A DNA stretch of 16,800 nucleotides, taken from positions 1-16,800 of the forward strand of contig CAMXLV010000030.1 of NCBI GenBank assembly GCA_947244675.1, written 5' to 3'. Position 1 is the stretch's first letter, and every line of letters begins with the position of its first letter. The stretch comes from an uncultured Clostridium sp. (lineage in GTDB: Bacteria; Bacillota_A; Clostridia; TANB77; CAG-508). The notes below the pieces were generated by a model. It saw only the letters and a list, made by a program, of their open reading frames with translations. It did no database searches and was not told the DNA's origin. Positions 6,408 through 13,483 of this stretch are shown piece after piece. The position numbers and the translations under genes are program-made.

Positions 6408-8051
6408 ATGAAAAAAGATAAAAAAAGCATAATATTTACCATCTTAAGTATCATTTTAATTGCCATATTTTGTTTAGCCTTAACACCAGTAACTTTTCAA
6501 AATGACACTTACTATACCATAAAAGTAGGAGAACATATTGCTACTACACCAAATGGAATTGATGGACAAGACCCCTTTTCTTGGCATGAAGATTTAGGGT
6601 ACACCTATCCACATTGGGGATATGACTTAATAACTTATGGCATTTACCATTTCTTTGGATTTACAGGAATCTATATAGCAACTTGCTTATTATCTATCCT
6701 ATTAGGACTATCAATTTATCAAGTAAATCAAAAACTAGTTAACAATAAACTATTTTCCTTTTTTATTACCTTAGGTGTTATGTATATGATAAGAGGATAT
6801 ATAGCTGCTAGAGCACAACTAGTAACTTTTATTTTATTTATTTTAACAATTTACTTCATTGAGCAATTCTTAGAAACAAAGAAAAAAAGATATGCTTTAG
6901 GACTTATTATAATACCACTTGCCATTGCCAATCTACATGTAGCAGTATTTCCTTTTTACTTTGTTTTATACTTGCCTTATATAGCCCAATATTTACTTTG
7001 CTTTATGGGAGACTATGTTATTTATAGAAAAAGAGAATTATTTTTCCTAAGATTAAAAATAAAAAGATATATAAAAACAGGAAAGCCACAAGAAAAAATC
7101 GAAAAATTAAAAACAAAATTGCAAGAATTAGAAAGTAAAATAGACAAGATAAAAGTAAAAAGAACCAAAGAGTTACAAAATCCTTATAAAATACAAATGC
7201 TTAAAAATAATAATACAAAGTGGCTAATAGTAATTATGATCTTAGCATTATTGACAGGATTACTTACACCACTTGGTACAACGCCATACACTTATTTAAT
7301 AAAAACTATGCAAGGAAATACCACACAAAACATCAATGAACATTTACCAATGACAATAACGAGCGAAACAGAAGCTATTTGTAGTATTATTATATTTTTA
7401 GCAATACTTACCTTTACCAAAACAAAAATTAGATTATGTGATTTATTTATGATTGGTGGCTTATGTTATTTAATGTTAAAATCCAGAAGACAAATAACGA
7501 TGTTTGCCATAATAAGTTCTGTTATTCTAAACCGTTTATTAGTTAATTTAATAGAAACTTATACCAAAGAAAAGAGACAAGAAAAATTACCAAATACCAT
7601 AGCGACAATTTTAATTACCATAGCAACACTTACTTTTAGTTGGTATTTAGGAAAAGACAAATTAGATGCTACTTATGTAGATGAATCAACTTATCCTGTC
7701 AAAGCATCAGATTATATACTAGAAAATATAGACTTAAAAACAGCAAGATTTTATAATGAATACAATTATGGAAGTTACTTGTTGTTTAGAGAAATCCCAG
7801 TATTTATTGATTCAAGAGCGGATTTATATGCACCAGAATTTAGCCAAAAAGAAGAAGACATCTTTTCTGACTTTATTGATACTTCTGGAATTGGAAAATT
7901 TTATGGAGATACTTTTAAAAAATATAATATGACACATGTTATTACTTACAAAAATTCAAAAGTCAATATGCTAATTACAAAAACACAAGCTAATCAATAT
8001 AAAGAATTATATCAAGATGACTATTTTGTTATTTACGAAATAATTCGTTAA
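6408..8051 (+). CDS. GT-C-like polytopic membrane protein, putative glycosyltransferase
   Basis: The protein has 547 residues, with a membrane helix at about 8-28 and roughly nine or ten more up to about residue 405. The first outside loop carries NDTYYTIKVGEHIA, then DGQDPFSW and YPHWGYDLI. Acidic residues in this loop, together with the PH-W pattern, are typical of GT-C glycosyltransferases that use polyprenyl-phosphate sugars. A charged coiled coil (about 218-252) sits in a loop between helices. The C-terminal part, about 415-547, is soluble and contains FIDSRADLYAPEF, as in other members of this poorly characterised group. It may modify cell-surface polymers or proteins; the substrate is unknown. 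It lies directly upstream of lspA, with a 44-base gap, and may share its transcript. Confidence 0.65.
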   Translation: MKKDKKSIIFTILSIILIAIFCLALTPVTFQNDTYYTIKVGEHIATTPNGIDGQDPFSWHEDLGYTYPHWGYDLITYGIYHFFGFTGIYIATCLLSILLGLSIYQVNQKLVNNKLFSFFITLGVMYMIRGYIAARAQLVTFILFILTIYFIEQFLETKKKRYALGLIIIPLAIANLHVAVFPFYFVLYLPYIAQYLLCFMGDYVIYRKRELFFLRLKIKRYIKTGKPQEKIEKLKTKLQELESKIDKIKVKRTKELQNPYKIQMLKNNNTKWLIVIMILALLTGLLTPLGTTPYTYLIKTMQGNTTQNINEHLPMTITSETEAICSIIIFLAILTFTKTKIRLCDLFMIGGLCYLMLKSRRQITMFAIISSVILNRLLVNLIETYTKEKRQEKLPNTIATILITIATLTFSWYLGKDKLDATYVDESTYPVKASDYILENIDLKTARFYNEYNYGSYLLFREIPVFIDSRADLYAPEFSQKEEDIFSDFIDTSGIGKFYGDTFKKYNMTHVITYKNSKVNMLITKTQANQYKELYQDDYFVIYEIIR

Positions 8052-8095
8052 AGAAAATTAATTTGTGCTAAAAAAGAAAGAAGGATAAGTTTTAA

Positions 8096-8602
8096 ATGGA
8101 GAAAAAAAGATTAACAAAAGAAAATATTATATTAATAAGTATCGTGATTTTAATTATATTATTCGATCAAGGAATGAAAATTTGGGTACAAAATGCAAAA
8201 GAAATTGTAGTATTACCAGGAATTTTGAATTTCAAACTGAGTCAAAATCATGAAGCGGCTTATGGAATAGGATCTAATTCAACAATCATGTATGTATTGA
8301 CTAATTTTGTTATTTTAGGTGTAATCTTTAAATTTATGATGACACAAAATGAATTTGTAGATAAAAAGTTAAAAATATTCTTAAGTTTCATTTTAGCAGG
8401 AGGAATTTCCAATGTGCTAGAAAGAGTAATAAGAGGATATGTATCAGAATTTATTGATTGGACAGAAAAGATCAATTTACCGATACTAAACATAGCAGAT
8501 CTGTTTGTTCTAATTGGATGGATTGCTGTAGTAGCTATATTTACATCATTTACAGCCAAAGAATGGAAAAATAAAAAAGAGGGGAAAAGTAAAGAGGGAT
8601 AA
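8096..8602 (+). CDS. lspA: Signal peptidase II (lipoprotein signal peptidase) with Asp-to-Glu changes
   Basis: Cleaves the signal peptide of lipoproteins in the membrane. The protein has 168 residues and four membrane helices (about 10-30, 62-82, 92-108, 130-152). Family motifs are clear: DQGMK (D24-K28), NHEAAYG (51-57), the GGISN segment (102-106) and NIAD (132-135). The last holds one of the two catalytic aspartates. The usual sequence GNxxDR...VVDFID here reads SNVLER...VSEFID, so both conserved aspartates are glutamates (E109, E118). E118 aligns with the other member of the catalytic pair in the Pseudomonas enzyme structure. The codons are plain GAA and the frame is intact. It may still be active with a Glu-Asp pair, or may be a divergent paralogue. 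The RluD-type gene starts four bases after its stop, so the two are coupled. Confidence 0.88.
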   Translation: MEKKRLTKENIILISIVILIILFDQGMKIWVQNAKEIVVLPGILNFKLSQNHEAAYGIGSNSTIMYVLTNFVILGVIFKFMMTQNEFVDKKLKIFLSFILAGGISNVLERVIRGYVSEFIDWTEKINLPILNIADLFVLIGWIAVVAIFTSFTAKEWKNKKEGKSKEG

Positions 8603-8606
8603 GGAT

Positions 8607-9516
8607 TTGAAAACATTTAAAGTAAAAAAAGAAGAAGAAAATAATCGTATTGATCGCTATTTAGCAAAACAAGATGGAATTTTATCAAGAGTTTGTGTAC
8701 AAAGATTAATAGAAGAAGAAAAAATTTTAGTCAATGGAAAAAAAACAAAGCCATCTTACAAAACACAAGAAAATGATGAAATAACAGTAGAAGAGGAAGA
8801 GCCAAAAGAAGCTTTAATAAAAGCACAAGACATTCCAATCGAAATTATTTATGAAGATGAAGATATCATTGTAGTAAATAAGCCAAAAGGAATGGTAGTA
8901 CACCCAGCCAATGGTAATCCAGATGGAACATTAGTAAATGCCATTATGGCAATTTGTAAAGATTCCTTATCTGGCATAGGTGGAGAAATAAGACCTGGTA
9001 TTGTCCATAGAATTGATAAAGACACATCAGGAATATTAATCGTTGCCAAAAATGATAAAGCACATATTAATTTAAGTAATCAAATTAAAAATCATGAAGT
9101 AGAAAAAACATATATTGCCTTAGTAAGAGGAATCATAAAAGAAAATGAAGCAACCATCAATATGCCAATTGGTAGAAGCACAAAAGACAGAAAAAAAATG
9201 GCAGTAACTAAAAATGGAAAAAAAGCAATTACACATTTTAAAGTAATAAAAAGATATCCAGAAGAAAATTGCACATTATTAGAAGTGAAAATAGAAACAG
9301 GAAGAACACACCAAATAAGAGTCCATTTATCAGAAATTGGCTATCCTCTTATTGGTGATACAACATATTCCAATGGGAAAAATAAATGGGGAATAAAAGG
9401 ACAATGTTTACATGCCAAAAGTTTAAGATTTAAGCATCCAGCGACAGAAAAAGAGATGTACTTAGAAGCAAAGGGAGGAAATTTTGAAGAAATCGTAAGA
9501 CGGAGAAAAAGAATGA
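8607..9516 (+). CDS. RluD/RluA-family 23S rRNA pseudouridine synthase, possible +1 shift at its end
   Basis: Converts uridine to pseudouridine in rRNA. The TTG start at 8607 lies four bases after lspA, with GAGGG as ribosome binding site inside the lspA end. An S4 RNA-binding domain covers about 1-62. The catalytic domain holds NKPKGMVVHP (about 93-102), the active motif HRIDKDTSG with D137, and GRTHQIRVHL. The unshifted frame runs to 9551 (314 residues) and ends in an unlikely basic tail, RRKRMNLINFSKMNQT. The tail begins at an in-frame CGG (9501). If the C is skipped, the protein ends VRGEKE with TGA at 9514-9516 and 302 residues, closer to the usual family length. I give the shifted end; the unshifted end remains possible. 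Confidence 0.85.
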
Positions 9517-9565
9517 ATTTGATAAATTTTTCTAAAATGAACCAAACATAAAAGGAGGAAAAGGC

Positions 9566-10279
9566 ATGGAAGAGGTAAGATTACAAAAGTATTTAGCACA
9601 AGCAGGGGTAGCATCTAGGAGAAAAGCAGAATTGTTGATTTTACAAGGAAAAGTAAAGGTGAATAACCAAACAATAACAGAACTAGGAACAAAAATAAAT
9701 CCAGAAAAAGACAAAATATTATTAGAAGAAAAACCCATAAAGTTACAAGAAGAAAAAGTATATATCTTACTAAACAAGCCAATTGGTTATGTAACAACCA
9801 CAAAGGATCAATTCCATCGAGACTCTGTCTTAGACTTAGTGAAAATAAAACCAAGAATTGTTCCAGTAGGAAGATTAGATATGTATACCTCAGGAGCATT
9901 ATTGCTAAGCAATGATGGAGATTTTATTTATCAAGTAACCCATCCAAAACATGAGATAGAAAAAACATATACTGTTACTTTGAAGGGAATTGTACAAAAA
10001 GAAGCAATAGAGAACCTAAGAAAAGGAGTAAGGATAGAAGATTATGTAACAAAACCTGCCAAAGTAAAAATTTTAAAAACAGATATAGAAAAAAAACAAT
10101 CTAGACTAGAAATTACCATTCATGAAGGAAAAAACAGGCAAGTTCGTAAAATGTGTGAAACAGTTGGATATAAAGTATTAGCTTTGCATCGAAGCAAAAT
10201 TGCGACTTTAGAGGTAAAAGATTTACCACTTGGAAAGTGGCGTTATTTAAGCAAAAAAGAAATCGAAAAGATTATCTAA
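9566..10279 (+). CDS. rluB: RsuA/RluB-family 23S rRNA pseudouridine synthase
   Basis: The protein has 237 residues; ATG follows AAAGGAGG. An N-terminal S4 domain (about 1-60) opens with RLQKYLAQAGVASRRKAE. The catalytic domain carries NKPIGYVTT (about 70-78), the active motif GRLDMYTSGALLLSNDG with catalytic D105, and EGKNRQVRKM near residue 190. Members of the RsuA group modify one uridine in the small or large subunit rRNA; sequences like this in Firmicutes are normally annotated RluB, and I follow that without proof of the target. It follows the RluD-type gene closely and is probably in the lspA operon. No CGG occurs in it. Confidence 0.88.
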   Translation: MEEVRLQKYLAQAGVASRRKAELLILQGKVKVNNQTITELGTKINPEKDKILLEEKPIKLQEEKVYILLNKPIGYVTTTKDQFHRDSVLDLVKIKPRIVPVGRLDMYTSGALLLSNDGDFIYQVTHPKHEIEKTYTVTLKGIVQKEAIENLRKGVRIEDYVTKPAKVKILKTDIEKKQSRLEITIHEGKNRQVRKMCETVGYKVLALHRSKIATLEVKDLPLGKWRYLSKKEIEKII

Positions 10280-10287
10280 AAAACCTA

Positions 10288-10316
10288 TTTACAATTAGAA
10301 AAAATATTTATATAAT
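10288..10316 (+). promoter_or_regulatory. Promoter of the S1-domain gene
   Basis: TTTACA (10288-10293) and TATAAT (10311-10316) are separated by 17 bases, 40 bases before the start codon. Confidence 0.75.
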
Positions 10317-10355
10317 AACGAATAAGAAAGACGAATGAAAAGGTGAGAAGAACAA

Positions 10356-11160
10356 ATGAATCAATTAAAATTTAGACCAGAAGGTTGGAATCATGAAATT
10401 ACGAAATTAGATATGCAGCACATTAAAGATTATATAAACACAAAAGAAATATTGCAAGGAGTAGTAAAAGAGTGTGATGAAAATTACAACTTATATATCT
10501 CTTTTCAAAATGGACTAACTGGAATTATGCCAAGACAAGAAGTAGAGGCCATCAACTTAGAAGAAGGTGGATTACCCAAAAAAGCTTTATGTACAGGAAA
10601 AGTTCACAAATTTGTTCAATTTAAAATCAAAGAAGCCTTAGATCCAAACAACATTATTTTATCTAGGAGAGAAGTACAAAAAGAAGCTTTATCATGGATC
10701 AAGAATGATTTAAAAGAAGGACAAAAAGTAATGCGGAATCGTCAAAAGCATTAAACCATATGGAGCTTTTATAGAAATTGCAGGAGGAGTCGTAGGACTA
10801 GCCCATATCGAAGATCTATCAATTGCAAGAATCAAAACACCATTTGAAAGATTAGACATTGGACAAAAAGTAGAAGTTGTGGTAAAATCTATAGATAGAG
10901 AAACAGGAAAAGTTATTTTATCCCATAAAGAGACACTCGGATCTTGGGAAGAAAATGCTAAAAAGTTTTTACCAGGGATGAAAGCAAAAGGAATTGTTCG
11001 TGAAACAGAAAAAAACAAAAATGGTATCTTTATTGAACTAACCCCTAATTTAGTAGGAATGGCAGAATATAAAGAAGGGGTAAATTATGGAGATACAGTA
11101 GAAGTTTACATTAAAAGAATTGATAACGAAAGAAAAAAAATAAAATTATTAATTGTGTAA
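10356..11160 (+). CDS. S1-domain RNA-binding protein, read through one +1 shift at CGG
   Basis: The first frame gives 126 residues ending LKEGQKVM and then meets CGG at 10734. Unshifted it stops six codons later (RNRQKH). Skipping the C gives Gly-Ile-Val-Lys and a continuous frame to 11160, for 267 residues in total. Three S1-type OB folds are visible. They are a divergent one at about 32-100 (ILQGVVKECDENYNLYISF), a typical one at about 118-190 that spans the shift (VM-GIVKSIKPYGAFIEIAGG, then LAHIEDLS and VILSHKE), and a third at about 205-267. The break falls inside the most conserved strand of the middle domain, exactly where S1 domains have a glycine. The likely role is mRNA or ribosome binding. 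A frameshifted pseudogene is the alternative, but both halves are fully conserved. Confidence 0.85.
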
Positions 11161-11195
11161 ATAAAAGAAAAAACAAAAATAAGGGTTAATAAAAA

Positions 11196-11217
11196 ATGAT
11201 TACCAAATAGTAATCAT
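11196..11217. repeat. Palindrome upstream of the winged-helix gene
   Basis: ATGATTAC (11196-11203) pairs with GTAATCAT (11210-11217) around six bases. It lies 20 bases before the start codon and has no T-run, so it may be an operator, perhaps for the downstream DNA-binding protein itself. Confidence 0.45.
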
Positions 11218-11237
11218 AGTAGAAGGAGGAAATTAAA

Positions 11238-12173
11238 ATGGTTGAAGATAATGAAATTAAAGCACAAGTGTCACCATTTGCTATTCGAGAAGGGGAGATC
11301 AAAACATTTGATGGAAAAGATGGATATGTATCAATGAATCAAATTGTTCATAAAATTGACATTGGACATATTAATGAAATTCATTTTGCTATTTTAGATT
11401 TAGTAAATGAATTTGAATTTATCACATCAAGACAATTGTATCAAATGTTAGAAATTAAAGGGATTGATCCGAAATCACAAGACAAACTAAACAATAAATT
11501 AGATCAATTAGTAAAATCTAAAATCTTAACAAGATATTATTTTACTTCTGATGAAGGAAAAGGAATTTATAGAATTTACTGTTTAGAAAAAATGGGAAAA
11601 TATTTGCTTAATTCTAAAGAAGTGGAATGTAAGTGGCAACCATCTGACAATACCAAGCCAGTTCCTATGATTAAAAAGAGATTAGCAGGAAATCAAACAT
11701 TAATCGCTTATTTAAGAAAAGTAAAAGCATTTGATAGTTATGTAGTAAAGCCAGCAATAACTGCTAAAATAACAGGAAAAGTTTTTAAAGCAACAGGAGG
11801 CAGTGTTAAACTAACCAAAAATAAAAAATCCATTCAATTCGTTTTTGAAGTAATAAGAAGAGAAGATGAATGGCAGAAAAAAACAGTAGACAAAATAAGA
11901 TTATATAAAGAATTTTATGAGAATTTTTTACCAGGAGATTCAGGTTTTAGTGGAATGCCTCAATTAATTCTAATTTGTGAAGACGAAAAACATATGGCAG
12001 AAACATTTAAAGAAATTATAACCAATCAATTGGAAATACCACAAATAAAATTATACTTTACTACTGATTTAAGACAAAACAAAGAAACATTAGAAGAAAC
12101 CTTAGTAGAGTTTAAATTAATTGATGGAAAATACAAAATGGAAAATGTTGAACTAAAATTATTAGGAATGTAA
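11238..12173 (+). CDS. Winged-helix protein, function unknown (replication-relaxation-like)
   Basis: The protein has 311 residues; ATG follows AGGAGG. Residues about 45-125 look like a winged helix: ILDLVNEFEFITSRQLYQML, then KLNNKLDQLVKSKILTRYYF and a beta wing. This matches the way replication-relaxation (Replic_Relax) or plasmid-type regulators start. The remainder, about 155-311, alternates strands and helices (FVFEVIRREDEW, PQLILICEDEKH, IKLYFTTDL). It could be a degenerate nuclease-like fold, since E-V-I and the K-rich region fit loosely, but no catalytic motif is certain. It has its own terminator and a palindrome upstream. Assignment is weak. Confidence 0.6.
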   Translation: MVEDNEIKAQVSPFAIREGEIKTFDGKDGYVSMNQIVHKIDIGHINEIHFAILDLVNEFEFITSRQLYQMLEIKGIDPKSQDKLNNKLDQLVKSKILTRYYFTSDEGKGIYRIYCLEKMGKYLLNSKEVECKWQPSDNTKPVPMIKKRLAGNQTLIAYLRKVKAFDSYVVKPAITAKITGKVFKATGGSVKLTKNKKSIQFVFEVIRREDEWQKKTVDKIRLYKEFYENFLPGDSGFSGMPQLILICEDEKHMAETFKEIITNQLEIPQIKLYFTTDLRQNKETLEETLVEFKLIDGKYKMENVELKLLGM

Positions 12174-12179
12174 GTTGAT

Positions 12180-12214
12180 AAATACCAAAGTGTGAAAACA
12201 TTTTGGTATTTTTA
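12180..12214 (+). terminator. Terminator of the winged-helix gene
   Basis: AAATACCAAA (12180-12189) pairs with TTTGGTATTT (12202-12211), 12-base loop, followed by T residues. Confidence 0.8.
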
Positions 12215-12330
12215 TGTCATTTAACTTCCCAAAGAATGAAAAAGGTGTTATAATAATAATCGTATATTGATGTAGAAGTTTAGAGAAAGAAGATGTTATA
12301 CCTGGGATAAAAAGAATTAAAAATAAACGG

Positions 12331-12360
12331 AAAGGCATTGCTGCTGTAAAACAATGCTTT
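12331..12360 (+). other. Hairpin just before the small hypothetical gene
   Basis: AAAGGCATTG (12331-12340) pairs with CAATGCTTT (12352-12360), with one G-U pair. It ends ten bases before the ATG at 12370, where a ribosome binding site would be expected but none is seen. It may control translation or be an attenuator. A TATAAT at 12249-12254 without a good -35 box is the only nearby promoter candidate. Confidence 0.4.
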
Positions 12361-12369
12361 TCATGGGAT

Positions 12370-12648
12370 ATGAGTTATCTCGAAAAGGAGAAAACTCCTA
12401 TTGAGATAACAAAAAAGTTAACAGGAGAGCAAGCAGTATGTCTAGTACTGGTTTGCTTAATGTTAGAAGTGGATGTGGTAGCATTTCTATCAAATCCACA
12501 AGATTTGCTAGAAGCTTTAAAAAAGCCTACGAAAGAAGAATATTCGTGGGCAGCCTATAGTATGTACCGCTTTATTGAAAGTGGTGTAAGCTATATTTTA
12601 ATGGAAGCAAAAGAAGAAATGCTAGAGCATTTCTTCAAGAAAATTTAA
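12370..12648 (+). CDS. Small hypothetical helical protein
   Basis: The protein has 92 residues and is mostly helical, with a hydrophobic stretch (AVCLVLVCLMLEVDVVAFL, about 24-42) and a second helix pair toward the end (YSMYRFIESGVSYILMEA). I do not recognise the family. The ATG has no Shine-Dalgarno sequence, and a hairpin lies just upstream. The frame is also open to about 12271, with an in-frame ATT at 12337, so the true start is uncertain. It ends 32 bases before the convergent pflA stop, and both share a bidirectional terminator. Confidence 0.55.
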   Translation: MSYLEKEKTPIEITKKLTGEQAVCLVLVCLMLEVDVVAFLSNPQDLLEALKKPTKEEYSWAAYSMYRFIESGVSYILMEAKEEMLEHFFKKI

Positions 12649-12670
12649 AAATGATCAAACACAATATGCA

Positions 12671-12705
12671 AAAAAAGGTTTTAGGAAATTTCTAAAACCT
12701 TTTTT
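12671..12705. terminator. Bidirectional terminator between the small hypothetical gene and pflA
   Basis: AAAAAAGGTTTTAG (12671-12684) and CTAAAACCTTTTTT (12692-12705) form a perfect 14-bp stem whose arms end in A-run and T-run, so it works in both directions. It overlaps the last eight codons and the stop of pflA. Confidence 0.85.
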
Positions 12706-13414
12706 GCATTTGCAATATCTGCTGAGCTAGCATCTGGAATACCATCTAAAGCATAATCCAAACCTAGTTTTTTCCATTTAAAGCGTCCCATGCTATGGAA
12801 AGGAAGAAGCTCAATTTTTTGTACAGAAGATAAGGTTTTGATAAAATTTTTAAGTTTTAGCAAATCTTCCTTATTATTAGTAATACCTGGAATTAAAACT
12901 TGCCTAATCCACATGGGGATATGGTTATCACTTAAATAGTTAGCAAAGGACAATTCCAATTCATTGGAAAAACCAACTAAATCTTTGCATTTTTCTTTAT
13001 CAATGTGTTTAATATCTAGTAAAACTAAGTCTGTTAAAGTCAAAAGTTTTTTTATATCATCAGTCAAAGCTACCATACCGAGAAGTATCAATACAAGTAT
13101 GAATTTTTTGTTCTTTTAATTTAGAAAAAAGTTCAATCAAAAATTTAACTTGTAAAAGGGGTTCACCACCAGTAACAGTAACACCTCCGATTAGGACAAA
13201 TATAATTTTTATAACGCATTATTTTATCAAAAATATCATCTAAAGATTTATAACTTCCACCATTCATATCCCAAGTATCACGATTATGGCAGTATTTACA
13301 TTGCAAATGACATCCTTGTAGAAAAAGAACGAATCGAATACCTGGTCCATCTACAGTCCCAAACGATTCAATAGAATGAACTTTGGCATAATATTTTAAA
13401 TCTTCCTCTTTCAT
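12681..13414 (-). CDS. pflA: Pyruvate formate-lyase activating enzyme, read through two +1 shifts at CGG
   Basis: Radical-SAM enzyme that puts the glycyl radical on PflB. The ATG at 13414 follows AAAGGAG. The first 75 codons hold [14 protein letters not shown] and the iron-sulphur motif C35-HLQ-C39-KY-C42, then YICPN. CGG at 13189 follows; unshifted, the frame stops eight codons later. Skipping the C gives 36 codons, [13 protein letters not shown] to TCIDTS, which contain the SAM-binding GGE motif. A second CGG (13080) follows, and skipping it gives GMVALTDD and 132 residues to the stop. The total is 243 residues, almost exactly the usual length (E. coli 246). At both sites the restored residue is a glycine conserved in the family (GGVT, DTSG). 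Nothing else in the gene is damaged. It lies 68 bases after pflB, same strand. Confidence 0.93.
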
Positions 13415-13437
13415 TTTTAAACTCCTTTTGGCTTAGT

Positions 13438-13483
13438 ATTGTCTATAGAACAATAGTTAAAAATTAAGCTAAATATAGACAAT
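13438..13483 (-). repeat. Perfect inverted repeat in the pflB-pflA spacer
   Basis: ATTGTCTATA (13438-13447) and TATAGACAAT (13474-13483) are perfect 10-bp arms. On the mRNA the stem starts at the pflB stop codon and ends just before the pflA ribosome binding site. There is no T-run. It probably stabilises or processes the mRNA so that pflB is made in excess over pflA. Confidence 0.6.

Noticed and set aside
8260..8616. Minus-strand ORF of 118 codons opposite lspA
   Set aside because: It lies wholly over a well-conserved gene, has no ribosome binding site and shows no family features; the same holds for other antisense frames over the recombinase, RluD and RluB genes.
10879..11160. Separate small S1 protein starting at 10879 (and one starting at 13091 in pflA)
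   Set aside because: Both starts are internal methionine- or GTG-like positions without ribosome binding sites, and conserved sequence continues upstream to the CGG sites.
12293..12372. CGG at 12328 as a possible further shift site before the small hypothetical gene
   Set aside because: It lies upstream of the only plausible start, and a +1 shift there runs into TAA within seven codons.
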